A stretch of DNA of 33,217 bases, from NCBI GenBank assembly GCA_027942505.1, contig JAQFVO010000837.1, positions 1-33,217 of the forward strand, written 5' to 3'. Shown in pieces: positions 1-8,145 of the stretch (positions are counted from its first letter, which is position 1; every line of letters begins with the position of its first letter). Source of the DNA: Endozoicomonas sp. (GTDB taxonomy: Bacteria; Pseudomonadota; Gammaproteobacteria; Pseudomonadales; Endozoicomonadaceae). The position numbers and the translations under genes are program-made. A model generated the notes under the pieces. The model saw only the letters and a list, made by a program, of their open reading frames with translations. It searched no databases and had not been told where the DNA came from.

Positions 1-36
1 TATCAAAAATGTCCTCAGGGTAGCGGCATGGCAAAA

Positions 37-109
37 GATGGAACCACGAAGGACACTAAGAGCACGAAGGAAAAGAAAATCTCTTATTTGTGTCCTTCGT
101 GGTTCCATC
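37..109. repeat. 20-bp perfect inverted repeat
   Basis: The arms at 37-56 and 90-109 are perfect reverse complements of 20 bases with 33 bases between them. The right arm contains the words GTGTCCTTCG and TGGTTCC. A close relative of the same motif occurs at 1029-1100, on the other side of the neighbouring gene. It would form a strong hairpin in RNA and looks like a dispersed repeat. It is not followed by a T run in either direction, so a simple terminator is less likely. Confidence 0.8.
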
Positions 110-141
110 CGAAAGTCATTGATAATGGAGGGGTAAGCTTA

Positions 142-351
142 ATGTCCACTCTAAGAGCCACCCTTCAGAAACACACCCAACACACCATTGCCTGGTATTC
201 TGCCGGCGACCTCGGAGGAGCTTTGGGCAACCGGTACATGGTTTCACTGGTCTTGACGTTGCGCCATCCCGGGCTGTGCACAGCAAAACGTGTTGGAACC
301 TTTTACCGGCTGCAATTACGCACAACGATAAAGCGTGCTCTCTACTTATGA
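142..351 (+). CDS. Possible small protein, 69 aa, unknown
   Basis: This short open frame begins with ATG at 142 after a very good Shine-Dalgarno sequence, GGAGGGG at 127-133, with eight bases of spacing. I recognise no family. The product would be basic, without a clear signal peptide or membrane segment. Its last codons overlap the 3' end of the opposite-strand phosphatidyltransferase gene by six bases. The ribosome binding site is the only positive evidence, and the frame could equally be chance in a repeat-rich intergenic stretch or the remnant of a longer gene. The frame is also open upstream to 28, but only the 142 start has a plausible initiation site. Confidence 0.22.
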   Translation: MSTLRATLQKHTQHTIAWYSAGDLGGALGNRYMVSLVLTLRHPGLCTAKRVGTFYRLQLRTTIKRALYL

Positions 352-978
352 CGTCCTGGTCTGCTCTTCGGCCTGAACAATGGCCCGATACCCTCCCCAG
401 ACCCGCAGTATGGTCGTCCATATGCAAATTGCAGAGAAGCCATAGGCCAGTTGCACAAAGTAATCAGGTAAAAGACAACACAACACAAAGAGGATAATTG
501 TCTCAGTCCCTTCCGCCAGTCCCCCCAGATAGTAGAGCGATTTGTGCTGATGGTGGGGGGGCTTGAGCTGGTGCCTTTCGGCCATCACAGCATAGGCCAA
601 AAAGCTGGCTCCTGTGCCCATAAATGAAAAAATCAGTGTGCAGGCAGCAAGAGCGTTTTTTTCCGGTAAGGCGAGGGCAAATCCCAGTACCACGCCAGAG
701 TAAAAAACAAAATCCAGGGTGATGTCTAAAAAACCGCCGGCATCGCTGGGCGTGCTCATTCTGGCCAGGGTTCCGTCTAACCCATCCAGAATTCGGTTAG
801 CCAAGATGGTCAGAAGGGCAAGGAAGTAATATCCTTGGGACAGCAGGGGGATGGCGATCATGCCCAGCAGGAAGCCGGTGATGGTAACCTGGTTCGCACT
901 AACGCCAAGGCGGAGAACCGCGGAAGCCAGTTTCTTCAAGGGAGGCTGGGTCAGTGGTGCCGTCCATTTGTCGAGCAT
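346..978 (-). CDS. CDP-alcohol phosphatidyltransferase family membrane protein
   Basis: The 210-residue protein carries the signature of CDP-alcohol phosphatidyltransferases: D65, D68, G69, A72, R73, then G81, D85 and D89. These aspartates bind the metal ions and the CDP-linked donor in the family. The rest is mostly hydrophobic, with about five or six membrane segments (roughly residues 33-60, 85-105, 112-130, 155-175 and 178-200), as expected for an inner-membrane enzyme that transfers a phosphatidyl or similar group to an alcohol. The acceptor cannot be told from sequence; phosphatidylglycerophosphate and phosphatidylinositol-type synthases share the motif. The ATG at 978 follows a short GGAA sequence. 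The gene stands alone, flanked on both sides by copies of the same palindromic repeat. Confidence 0.88.
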   Translation of the reverse strand: MLDKWTAPLTQPPLKKLASAVLRLGVSANQVTITGFLLGMIAIPLLSQGYYFLALLTILANRILDGLDGTLARMSTPSDAGGFLDITLDFVFYSGVVLGFALALPEKNALAACTLIFSFMGTGASFLAYAVMAERHQLKPPHHQHKSLYYLGGLAEGTETIILFVLCCLLPDYFVQLAYGFSAICIWTTILRVWGGYRAIVQAEEQTRTS

Positions 979-1382
979 AAAATTCCAGTGAGTAAAAAGC
1001 GTGGATCAGGTTGTCGCATAAAAGCCTTGAAGACACAAAGGGGGGGCTTTTTGTTTGTCGAGTGTATCTCAGGCAAGCCCGGAAAAGGCTTTGTGTCTTC
1101 GTGGTTCCCTTCTTTTCAGGGCCTTTTGCGACACGGATGGCAGATCATACTCTGGGTAAATGCATGAGCCAAACGACTTGTGCTCCGGCCGTGATCGGGT
1201 GCCGATATGACTGGCAGGTTTGTGGCGCAGATCTTTATGTCCTGCCGTCATGCTGTCGCTAAATGGTTGGCTTGCCACGGTAACGTGGTAGACAACGAGC
1301 TATCGGTCCAGCCGGTGGCAGATGGTTAAAAACATAAACAACGGCCGGGTAACAGGCCTTGGTAAGCAGAGGGTAAACATCT
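979..1382. other. Gene-free stretch with hairpin repeats
   Basis: Between the phosphatidyltransferase gene and the next plus-strand gene lie about 400 bases without a convincing coding frame. They hold the inverted repeat at 1029-1100 and a small hairpin at 1275-1288 (CCACG, loop of four, CGTGG). Promoters for the two divergent flanking genes should lie here, but I see no strong -35/-10 pair. Confidence 0.5.
1029..1100. repeat. Second copy of the CTTCGTGGTTCC palindromic repeat
   Basis: The arms 1029-1040 and 1089-1100 are perfect 12-base reverse complements (GAAGACACAAAG and its complement). The right arm continues into GTGGTTCC, giving the word TTCGTGGTTCC that is also in the right arm of the repeat at 37-109. 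The two copies bracket the phosphatidyltransferase gene. A run of seven G (1040-1046) lies at the start of the loop. Confidence 0.7.
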
Positions 1383-2147
1383 TTGCAGCAGGATAACAAC
1401 AAACTCAAGTTAACACGTTTTGACCCAAAACGTGATCAGTTAATCCGAATTCTTCTATTGACCTTTGTTGCTTTGCTGACTGGTATTGCCTATTGGTATG
1501 GTAGTAACCGCAGCGGGCTGCACGAGGAACAGGCCCGGCAGAAAAGCGTCTCTCTCCAGGCTGAGATGTTGCGGGAACAAAACAGTGAGCTCAGGCAGCG
1601 TCTGACCCTTGTGGAAAGCGCCAGGAAGATGGATCTTGAAGCGGTTAACAATGTCAGGTTGCTGGTCAGGCAGCTGGAAGATGAGAAAGAGGAGCTTCTT
1701 AAAGAGCTGTCCTTTTTCAGAAGCATCATGGCTCCGGAAGATGTTGCTACCGGTGTGCGGGTCGCCAGTTTCAGCCTGCTCGAGGGCAATGCGCCGGGTA
1801 GCTACCGTCTGCGGCTTGTCCTTGCCCAGGTCCATAGAAGTAATCCGTTCCTGAAAGGCACTGTGTCTGTCTTCCTGCTTGGTGAAAAGGAGGGCAAGGC
1901 ACAAGCGTTTGAGTTATCCCAGCTGGTCGAAGCTGGCCAGAGTGTGGCATCTCTTGGCTTTCGTTATTTTCAGACGTTGCCAGGCGACAAGGAGTACTTT
2001 GACTTCACTTTGCCAAACGGATTTCAGCCTGCTGAAATAAAAGTCCAGGTGCGGATAACCAGTGGCGTCCGACAGAGTATTGAATCCGTTTATCAATGGC
2101 ATCAGGAGTTGGCGAAGGATGTTCGGCAAAGCGAAGTTAGTGAGTAG
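1383..2147 (+). CDS. DUF6776-type coiled-coil inner-membrane protein
   Basis: The 254-residue product has a basic cytoplasmic N-terminus, one membrane segment at about residues 22-41, a long coiled coil at about 47-112 rich in E, Q, R and L, and a beta-rich C-terminal domain predicted to sit in the periplasm. I assign it to the DUF6776 group from this architecture and from its position directly before the bactofilin gene and erpA, as in Pseudomonas; I have not aligned it. The start is TTG at 1383, preceded by an AGAGGG sequence at a suitable distance. The 3' end overlaps the start of the bactofilin gene by 29 bases, so the two are probably translated together. A role in envelope organisation alongside bactofilin is inferred. 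Confidence 0.75.
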   Translation: MQQDNNKLKLTRFDPKRDQLIRILLLTFVALLTGIAYWYGSNRSGLHEEQARQKSVSLQAEMLREQNSELRQRLTLVESARKMDLEAVNNVRLLVRQLEDEKEELLKELSFFRSIMAPEDVATGVRVASFSLLEGNAPGSYRLRLVLAQVHRSNPFLKGTVSVFLLGEKEGKAQAFELSQLVEAGQSVASLGFRYFQTLPGDKEYFDFTLPNGFQPAEIKVQVRITSGVRQSIESVYQWHQELAKDVRQSEVSE

Positions 2148-2565
2148 TGCCACTGACACCCTGAGCGATACCACCCTTATTTCAAGGGAAACCATCGTTA
2201 CCGGTAATATCAGCTTTACCGGTTCGGTGCATATAGAGGGCACTATCAAAGGCAACATTACCACCGATGAAGGTTTGTTGACGGTCGCTAACAGCGGCAG
2301 TATTGAAGGTGATGTGCGGGCCCAGCGCGTAGTGATCGACGGTCACATTCATGGCAATGTTCTTGCCGAGGCGCACCTGGAGCTGGCTTCCAGGTCGGTG
2401 ATCAACGGCAACGTCTATTACTGCGTCATTGAGATGGCCAAAGGGGCCCAGGTGAATGGCAGCTTGCAGTATCAAGACAGTTTCGACAGGGACCAGCCGT
2501 TGCTTGCTCATCCCGATGAGCCGCCGGTAAGCCTTGGCGAGTTGCTTGGCGAAATGGATAATTGA
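2119..2565 (+). CDS. Bactofilin (polymer-forming cytoskeletal protein)
   Basis: The 148-residue protein has the bactofilin pattern: a short variable N-terminus, then a central repeat of about 100 residues with regularly spaced glycines, hydrophobics and beta-turns (ITGNISFTGSVHIEGTIKG-like steps at about residues 25-120) that folds as a right-handed beta helix, then a short acidic tail. Bactofilins polymerise without nucleotide and help position cell-wall enzymes. I chose ATG 2119 because the bactofilin core starts soon after it and AGGAG lies about ten bases upstream; the frame is open further upstream to 2062. The gene overlaps the end of the preceding membrane-protein gene. Nearby anmK and an M23 endopeptidase also concern the cell wall. 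Confidence 0.88.
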   Translation: MFGKAKLVSSATDTLSDTTLISRETIVTGNISFTGSVHIEGTIKGNITTDEGLLTVANSGSIEGDVRAQRVVIDGHIHGNVLAEAHLELASRSVINGNVYYCVIEMAKGAQVNGSLQYQDSFDRDQPLLAHPDEPPVSLGELLGEMDN

Positions 2566-2703
2566 CTAAATCGGTGGGTTACTCGGATAATAGCCGGCCG
2601 ATGACTATATGACGCGTCGCCCTGGCTGCGAATGGCAGCCACAGGCTGAGAGGAGTGGTTAACTCTTGTCAGCCCTGGCAAATACTGCGGCACGGGAGGG
2701 TGA

Positions 2704-3072
2704 ATGAGCAAAGCAACGACGGCAGCAGACGCAATGGAGATGCCAGAACCGATCACGGTAACGGAGGCGGCCGCCCAGAGGATACTTCAGCTGCTGGCTG
2801 ACGAGACCGAGGAAAATCTGCGGCTGCGGGTCTATGTGACCGGTGGCGGCTGTTCTGGTTTTCAGTACGGTTTCACCTTTGATAGCAATTTAGCCGAAGA
2901 CGATACGTTGATTATCAAAGACGGAGCCCCGGTGGTGGTTGACTCCCTGAGCTACCAGTACCTGGTCGGCGCAGAGATTGACTATGAAGAAGGGCTGCAA
3001 GGCTCTCGTTTTCTGGTCAGAAACCCCAACGCCAAGTCAACCTGCGGCTGTGGCTCCTCCTTCTCAATCTGA
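2704..3072 (+). CDS. erpA: Iron-sulfur cluster insertion protein ErpA
   Basis: ErpA is an A-type carrier that delivers Fe-S clusters to apoproteins, including the isoprenoid enzymes IspG and IspH. The 122-residue protein shows the HesB/IscA fold and all three cluster-binding cysteines: C50 in a GGGCSGFQ motif and C114 and C116 in the [10 protein letters not shown]-terminal motif. The length is typical. ATG 2704 follows a GGGAGGG sequence. I prefer ErpA to IscA because the C-terminal CGCGSSF form and the bactofilin/anmK context match ErpA, and no isc genes are present. The stop lies only five bases from the stop of the convergent anmK gene, leaving no room for a separate terminator. Confidence 0.93.
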   Translation: MSKATTAADAMEMPEPITVTEAAAQRILQLLADETEENLRLRVYVTGGGCSGFQYGFTFDSNLAEDDTLIIKDGAPVVVDSLSYQYLVGAEIDYEEGLQGSRFLVRNPNAKSTCGCGSSFSI

Positions 3073-3077
3073 ACTGT

Positions 3078-4187
3078 TCAGCCAGCATTGGCCGGATAGA
3101 TACCTCCAAGCACTCGTAAACCTGCAGCGCCGGTTACGCCGGGCAGATTGCCGGGCAGACCTTTCATCGTCTGCCGTGCCAGCCAGGCAAAGGCAATTGC
3201 CTCAACCCACTGCGGGTCAACACCTACGGCAGCCGTCGACTGCACACGCTGACTGGGCAGCTCTTCGCAGAGCATGGTCATTAACGTGCGATTTCTAGCG
3301 CCGCCGCCGCAGACAAAAATTTCTTCAGTCGCTTGTGCGTGGCGTTTTATGGCGTCAGCAATGCCTCGTGCGCTCAGGCGGCACAGGGTAGCCAGGATGG
3401 TAGTTGGTGATAAACTGCTAAAACCTTTCAGCATCCACGTCAGCCACTCGGGGTTGAACAGCTCCCGGCCGGTACTTTTTGGTGGTGGTAACCGGAAAAA
3501 AGATTCACTCAGCATGGTTTCCAGCAAGATGGGGTCGTGGGGCTCCTGTGCTGCGCGCAAGCCATCCTGGTCAAATGGCTCCAGCCACCGCTGCTGGCAC
3601 CAGTAATCCATTAACAGGTTGCCGGGGCCGGTGTCAAAGCCGGTTACCTGAGTGCTGGCAGCGGGCAAGATAGAAATATTACTGATGCCCCCAACGTTGA
3701 CGATCACACGATGGATATAATCACTGGCAAAAATGGCATGGTGAAAACCGGGCACTAAAGGCGCCCCCTGTCCACCTGCGGCCAGATCACGGCGTCGAAA
3801 GTCAGCCACTACGGTGATGCCGCTGTGCTCTGCCAGAATGTTTGGGTCACCAATCTGGAGGCTGTAACCCAGTTCTGGCAGGTGTCTTATGGTCTGGCCA
3901 TGGCTGCCAATGGCGCAGACCTGGCTGGGCGACAGTTCTGCGCTGGCCAGCAGTGACTGGACCGCTTGTACGCTGAAATGGGCGATGGCCGGGTCAACGT
4001 CCGCCAGCAGGCGAATCTCATTGTTACCAGGGTGGCACAGCTGTTGAATTTTTGCCTTAAGCCCGGTTGGCCACGCTGTTGTCTGGCTGGCAATCAGAAC
4101 TGGGCGCTGGTCGTCAAAACGCACGGCAACAGCATCAAGGGCGTCCAGGCTGGTGCCTGACATCAAGCCTACGTAGATTTCAGACAT
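3078..4187 (-). CDS. anmK: Anhydro-N-acetylmuramic acid kinase
   Basis: AnmK phosphorylates 1,6-anhydro-N-acetylmuramic acid, opening the anhydro ring to give MurNAc-6-phosphate in cytoplasmic peptidoglycan recycling. The 369-residue protein starts with the family motif GLMSGTSLDALDAV, followed by GSHGQTIRH, a TGFDTGPGNLLMD segment and a FVCGGGARN motif near the C-terminus, all parts of the ATP- and sugar-binding sites of this sugar-kinase (ASKHA) fold. Length is as expected. I chose ATG 4187 because the family sequence begins there and GGGA lies at suitable spacing; an in-frame ATG at 4217 would add ten poorly fitting residues. It lies downstream of the M23 peptidase gene on the same strand, so the two may be co-transcribed. 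Confidence 0.93.
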   Translation of the reverse strand: MSEIYVGLMSGTSLDALDAVAVRFDDQRPVLIASQTTAWPTGLKAKIQQLCHPGNNEIRLLADVDPAIAHFSVQAVQSLLASAELSPSQVCAIGSHGQTIRHLPELGYSLQIGDPNILAEHSGITVVADFRRRDLAAGGQGAPLVPGFHHAIFASDYIHRVIVNVGGISNISILPAASTQVTGFDTGPGNLLMDYWCQQRWLEPFDQDGLRAAQEPHDPILLETMLSESFFRLPPPKSTGRELFNPEWLTWMLKGFSSLSPTTILATLCRLSARGIADAIKRHAQATEEIFVCGGGARNRTLMTMLCEELPSQRVQSTAAVGVDPQWVEAIAFAWLARQTMKGLPGNLPGVTGAAGLRVLGGIYPANAG

Positions 4188-4304
4188 GAAATATCCCGGC
4201 AAAAAAATGACCATCATTGATGGCCACGGGTTAGAACGATAGCTGGTCTAAAGTGGGTCGCAGCGTATGTGCAGCTGGCGTTATTGCGGGCAATGCGCCG
4301 GCAA

Positions 4305-5762
4305 TTACTGCAATGCCAGCATAGTGTCAGATTGTTTTTCAAGCAGGGCGATCATCTGTCCTGATACTTTGCTGAAAGCGGCCATTTCGCTTTTGGCAAT
4401 GGGAGCGGCATCGGGCAGTTTCACGGTCATCGGGTTCCGGTGTTGACCATTAACCCGAAACTCGTAATGCAGGTGTGGTCCGGTGGCCCAACCGGTCTTG
4501 CCTACGTAGGCAATAACCTGGCCCTGGCGAACCCGCTGGCCTTTTTTCAAGCCGGCAAGTTTGTTGGCGTGAGCATAAACCGTGACAATATTGTTCGGAT
4601 GCTGAATGTAGACCACGTTGCCAAACCCATTCTGCCAGCCGGAGAACTGGATACGGCCGTCGCCTGCGGCCTTGATGGGGGTGTTCATGGGGGCAGCGTA
4701 ATCCACACCGCGATGGGGACGTTTGGTTTTGAAGACCGGGTGGAGACGATTCGGGTTAAAGCGTGAGCTGATCCGGGTAAAATCCACCGGCGTGCGCAGG
4801 AAGGCTTTTTTCATACTCTTGCCATCCGGGGAGTAGTAGTCTGTATTGCCCTGGCTGTCGGTAAAGCGAATGGCAGTGAACGTTTGGCCCTGATTGGTGA
4901 AGCTGGCCGCGAGAATATCACCGTCATTCAGTTTTTCGTCATCCAGATAGTTCTCTTCGAACAGTACCCTGAAGGAGTCGCCGCTGCGGATGTCTTGGAC
5001 AAAGTCGATGTCCCAGCCAAATATGCCGGCCAGCTCCATGGTCAGATTTTCTGACAGGCCGGCTTTCTGGCTGGCGGTAAACAGGGAGCTCTCTATGGTG
5101 CTGCTGGCAAAAGCGGTCTTCACCTGGGGTGACAACATCACCAGTTCCGCCTGATAACCGTCGTCGGTTTTACTGAAGAAGATACTTTCCAGCTTTGACT
5201 TGGTGTAGCGGAATTGGGTCAGGACGCCCTGTGGATTGATGCGAAACTCCAGCGACTGGCCAGGAAGTATGTGTGCCAATGCTTTGCCAAACTCGGGTGT
5301 GCTGGTGATCTGATAAACGACGCTGGCACTGAGCTTCTGAGCATTGAACAGGGCTGAAAGGTTGTCGCCAGAGCGGATAGTTACCGTGTGCCAGCGGCCT
5401 AGTCGTTGTTCTTCTTCGTAAGCCTGTTGAGCCAGGGCTTTGGCCTCTGCTTCAGCTCTTTTTGCGGCAAGAGTCGTTGGATCGGTGACATCTGCTGTCG
5501 CGTCAGTAGTGGTTGTTGCCGCCTTATCGCCAGCAAAAGAGGCGGGGCTGTCGTTAATGACTGGCTCAACACTGCTTGGTTGAAATGCATCGATCGACAT
5601 TGCGACTTCGTTGCGCTTGGCTTCTACATCTCCGGACGGTAGCAGAGCCATCGTACTTATCACGGAGAAGGCAACCGTACTGGCCAACAGCAGGTGTTGT
5701 CTCGGAAATTTTATCCGGCGCCGATGGTCACGAGTGGCGCCTTGTGGGATTCGGCTATTCAT
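4305..5762 (-). CDS. MepM-like M23 metallopeptidase (murein DD-endopeptidase)
   Basis: The 485-residue protein has a basic N-terminus and a signal anchor at about residues 22-42, a coiled segment, a LysM/OapA-like domain at about 120-190 (HTVTIRSGDNLSALF), a middle Csd3/OapA-like domain, and a C-terminal M23 peptidase domain. The zinc ligands are visible: H350 and D354 in HRGVD, and H430 and H432 in HLHYE. Family members cleave peptidoglycan crosslinks in the periplasm to allow wall growth. The start is uncertain: the frame is open to 5843, but ATG 5762 gives a standard signal anchor and fits a likely promoter at 5814-5843. No clear ribosome binding site precedes it. The position between anmK and tyrS matches Pseudomonas PA0667. 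Confidence 0.9.
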   Translation of the reverse strand: MNSRIPQGATRDHRRRIKFPRQHLLLASTVAFSVISTMALLPSGDVEAKRNEVAMSIDAFQPSSVEPVINDSPASFAGDKAATTTTDATADVTDPTTLAAKRAEAEAKALAQQAYEEEQRLGRWHTVTIRSGDNLSALFNAQKLSASVVYQITSTPEFGKALAHILPGQSLEFRINPQGVLTQFRYTKSKLESIFFSKTDDGYQAELVMLSPQVKTAFASSTIESSLFTASQKAGLSENLTMELAGIFGWDIDFVQDIRSGDSFRVLFEENYLDDEKLNDGDILAASFTNQGQTFTAIRFTDSQGNTDYYSPDGKSMKKAFLRTPVDFTRISSRFNPNRLHPVFKTKRPHRGVDYAAPMNTPIKAAGDGRIQFSGWQNGFGNVVYIQHPNNIVTVYAHANKLAGLKKGQRVRQGQVIAYVGKTGWATGPHLHYEFRVNGQHRNPMTVKLPDAAPIAKSEMAAFSKVSGQMIALLEKQSDTMLALQ

Positions 5763-5800
5763 TAAGGCGTTAACGCTGTAGGTGATATGCAAAGTGTAAA

Positions 5801-5843
5801 TAATGATCATTAAATTATAACGGCAAAGATCATTATAAGTCAT
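5801..5843 (-). promoter_or_regulatory. Promoter and palindrome before the M23 peptidase gene
   Basis: On the minus strand a perfect -10 TATAAT (5814-5819) lies 18 bases after ATGACT (5838-5843), four of six matches to the -35 consensus. Transcription would start near 5807, inside the 12-base perfect palindrome TAATGATCATTA (5801-5812). That is where a repressor could act. It only partly resembles a Fur box, so the regulator is unknown. Confidence 0.4.
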
Positions 5844-5908
5844 TTAGTTCAAGCTATATCGGCCAATATTGCCTGCACGTTTCCCGCGTGTATCAATATC
5901 AGTTCTGT

Positions 5909-6553
5909 TCAGCTGCGCCAATGCCTGCCGTTGAAGTGGTCACGAACGTAAGGGGGCTGATGGTAGTTGTGCTGATTGCTGTATTGGCCGGAAGGGTATT
6001 CTCGACATGGTGTTGCCGCATCGGCTGTGGCAACCCCGGTGCCGGGCGTGCCAGGTGGTGCCTCAAAAGTTATGTAAGGCTCCTTGCCGCACACTCGTGG
6101 CAGATTAAACAATATTGACCCGATAGAGCCGACCAGCCAGTAGGGAATCAGAAAGGTAAAGGCGATGCTGCCGAGATTTTCACCGCTGCACCAGGGGTAT
6201 CCTGAGTGAGCAGTGCGCACGAACTGGGTTAGCAGGTCTGCCGAGGCTTTGGCGTCATTAAGGATGTAAGCTTCCCAGGGAGGATTCGGCTGTGTGGATG
6301 GGGCTGCTGAGTGGGGCGTCTGTACAGAGCGATTGCCGAGGTTCTCGTGGGCGTAGCGCAGCGTGCCCTTGAAGCAACCAAAAATCCAGCCGGCAGTAGT
6401 TGCCAGGCCGCGAGTCACTTTTCTGCCGGCAAACATCAGACACTCGGTACCAGTAGCCATACCCCTGGTGACCACGTTAAGACCGTCGGTGGCGGAAAAA
6501 CCCAGAGACCCAGGCATCGCTTGTGCCTGCGGCGTGTGTATTGGATAACTCAC
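5909..6553 (-). CDS. Hypothetical protein, 214 aa, one possible membrane segment
   Basis: I do not recognise this protein. It starts at GTG 6553, fixed by a perfect GAGGAG Shine-Dalgarno at 6560-6565 with six bases of spacing; a frame open to 6589 has no comparable site. The product is rich in P, G, T, N and H, has scattered cysteines, a hydrophobic stretch at about residues 140-163 that may span the membrane, and a proline-, tyrosine- and histidine-rich tail. It is divergent from tyrS and upstream of the M23 gene on the same strand. The strong ribosome binding site argues that it is translated. It is absent from the Pseudomonas version of this neighbourhood as I remember it, so it may be lineage-specific. 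Confidence 0.55.
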   Translation of the reverse strand: MSYPIHTPQAQAMPGSLGFSATDGLNVVTRGMATGTECLMFAGRKVTRGLATTAGWIFGCFKGTLRYAHENLGNRSVQTPHSAAPSTQPNPPWEAYILNDAKASADLLTQFVRTAHSGYPWCSGENLGSIAFTFLIPYWLVGSIGSILFNLPRVCGKEPYITFEAPPGTPGTGVATADAATPCREYPSGQYSNQHNYHQPPYVRDHFNGRHWRS

Positions 6554-6559
6554 AAGTAT

Positions 6560-6565
6560 CTCCTC
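6560..6565 (-). promoter_or_regulatory. Ribosome binding site GAGGAG deciding a GTG start
   Basis: Read on the minus strand, GAGGAG lies six bases before GTG 6553. It fixes the start of the hypothetical gene twelve codons inside the longest frame. Confidence 0.75.
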
Positions 6566-6781
6566 GGTGTTGTGACCCGAAAATAACAATTGCGCAAAAT
6601 GACCCGCAACGCTGTTGAGGGATCAGTGTTGGCTTCGACTTTCGGACTTGACCCGAGTTCAAAGTAGCACCATGAAAAAACGTCCCCGGCCCTGACGTCA
6701 TTTTCATTGTCTGGTGGTGGGATAATGTTGTATTTTGTGCAGCTATTTTTTATTCCGGCTGAATCACCCTGGGAAAAGGTA

Positions 6782-8089
6782 ATGTCCGATCGTCAAAACC
6801 CGTTACTACAAGATCTGCAGGCCCGCCAGCTCATCGCGCAGACCACTGCCGTTGAGGAACTGGACGCTCATCTGAGCGAACAGCCTCGGGTACTCTATTG
6901 CGGCTTTGATCCTACGGCAGACAGCCTCCACCTTGGTCACCTGGTGCCGCTGCTGGTGCTCAGGCGTTTCCAGCAGGCCGGTCATAAACCCATTGCCCTG
7001 GTCGGTGGTGCCACCGGGTTAATCGGTGATCCCAGTTTCAAGGCCACAGAGCGGCAATTGAATACGTCTGAGGTGGTGGCAAACTGGGTGGAAAAAATCA
7101 AGGCACAGGTTAGTCAGTTTATCGATTTTGACTGCGGTACCAACTCGGCCATCGTCGTCAATAACCTGGACTGGACCGCCGATCTGAATGTGCTCGATTT
7201 TCTCAGGGATATTGGCAAGCACTTCTCGGTTAACGCCATGATCCACAAAGAGTCGGTGCAGCAGCGTCTGAACCGTGATGGCGCTGGCATCTCCTTTACC
7301 GAGTTTTCCTATGCCTTGTTGCAGGGGATGGATTTTGCCGAGTTGAATCGTCGTCACGACTGTACTTTGCAGATAGGCGGTAGTGATCAGTGGGGCAATA
7401 TTGTCGGTGGTATTGACGTAAGTCGCCGGCAAAACAAGGCTCGAACCTTTGGCTTGACAGTACCGCTGATCACCAAGTCGGATGGCACCAAGTTTGGCAA
7501 GAGCGAGGGGGGTGCCGTCTGGCTCGACGCTGGCAGGACCTCTCAGTACGCTTTCTACCAGTTCTGGATGAATACCGCTGACGCCGATGTGTACCGTTTT
7601 CTCAAGTTCTTCACCTTCCTTGGCCTGGATGAAATCATCGCTATTGAACAGGCCGATGCTGAGCGTCAGGGCCGGCCTGAAGCCCAGCGCTTACTGGCAC
7701 GGGAAGTGACTCGCCTGGTACACGGTGAAGAGGGGCTGCAAGCGGCTGAGCGAATTACTGAGGCGTTGTTTTCAGGCGATATCACTCAGCTGTGTGAGGC
7801 CGACCTGCACCAGCTCAAGCTTGATGGTCTGCCCAGTGCCACCATTGCCAGAGACTCTCTGGCAGACCAGGCCATGACTCATCTGTTTGCCCAGGTGGGC
7901 ATGGTAAAATCCGGCAAGCAGGTGAAGGATGCCCTGGGCAATAACGCCGTGTTTATTAATGGTGAGGCCCGTGGCGCTGGGGATAACATGAACCTGGCCG
8001 GGTGCTTTGCCGTGGAAAAAGCCATGTATGGCCATTTTTTCCTGGTAAAACTGGGTAAGAAAAATCACTTCCTGTTTGAAGTTATCTAA
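6782..8089 (+). CDS. tyrS: Tyrosyl-tRNA synthetase
   Basis: This enzyme attaches tyrosine to tRNA-Tyr in the cytoplasm. The 435-residue protein closely follows the E. coli type: a class I Rossmann domain with HLGH at residues 50-53, the [17 protein letters not shown] segment, the [11 protein letters not shown] tyrosine-binding region, the KFGKS form of the KMSKS loop at about 237-241, and a C-terminal S4-like RNA-binding domain at about 370-435. ATG 6782 is preceded by GGGA at seven bases; an upstream in-frame extension to 6707 lacks family similarity. The gene diverges from the hypothetical gene at 5909-6553 and converges on the AMMECR1-type gene, with a hairpin between them. Confidence 0.96.
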   Translation: MSDRQNPLLQDLQARQLIAQTTAVEELDAHLSEQPRVLYCGFDPTADSLHLGHLVPLLVLRRFQQAGHKPIALVGGATGLIGDPSFKATERQLNTSEVVANWVEKIKAQVSQFIDFDCGTNSAIVVNNLDWTADLNVLDFLRDIGKHFSVNAMIHKESVQQRLNRDGAGISFTEFSYALLQGMDFAELNRRHDCTLQIGGSDQWGNIVGGIDVSRRQNKARTFGLTVPLITKSDGTKFGKSEGGAVWLDAGRTSQYAFYQFWMNTADADVYRFLKFFTFLGLDEIIAIEQADAERQGRPEAQRLLAREVTRLVHGEEGLQAAERITEALFSGDITQLCEADLHQLKLDGLPSATIARDSLADQAMTHLFAQVGMVKSGKQVKDALGNNAVFINGEARGAGDNMNLAGCFAVEKAMYGHFFLVKLGKKNHFLFEVI

Positions 8090-8105
8090 CGACAGTCATC
8101 GTTTT

Positions 8106-8136
8106 GCCATCACCGGCAGTTCCTCCGGTGACTGGC
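8106..8136. terminator. Hairpin between convergent tyrS and AMMECR1 genes
   Basis: GCCATCACCGG (8106-8116) pairs with CCGGTGACTGGC (8125-8136) with a single bulged base and an eight-base loop. The position between two convergent stops suits a shared terminator, but neither side has a clear T run, so this is a weak call. Confidence 0.35.
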
Positions 8137-8145
8137 TCCGTCCGG

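Noticed and set aside
555-561. G7 run in the phosphatidyltransferase gene as a switch
   Set aside because: Seven-G runs occur several times here and nothing links this enzyme to phase variation.
1011-1262. 83-codon plus-strand frame in the intergenic region
   Set aside because: It runs through the inverted repeat at 1029-1100, has no ribosome binding site and no protein-like composition.
5801-5812. Fur box before the M23 peptidase gene
   Set aside because: The palindrome TAATGATCATTA lacks the spacing of the 19-base Fur consensus; kept only as an unnamed palindrome.
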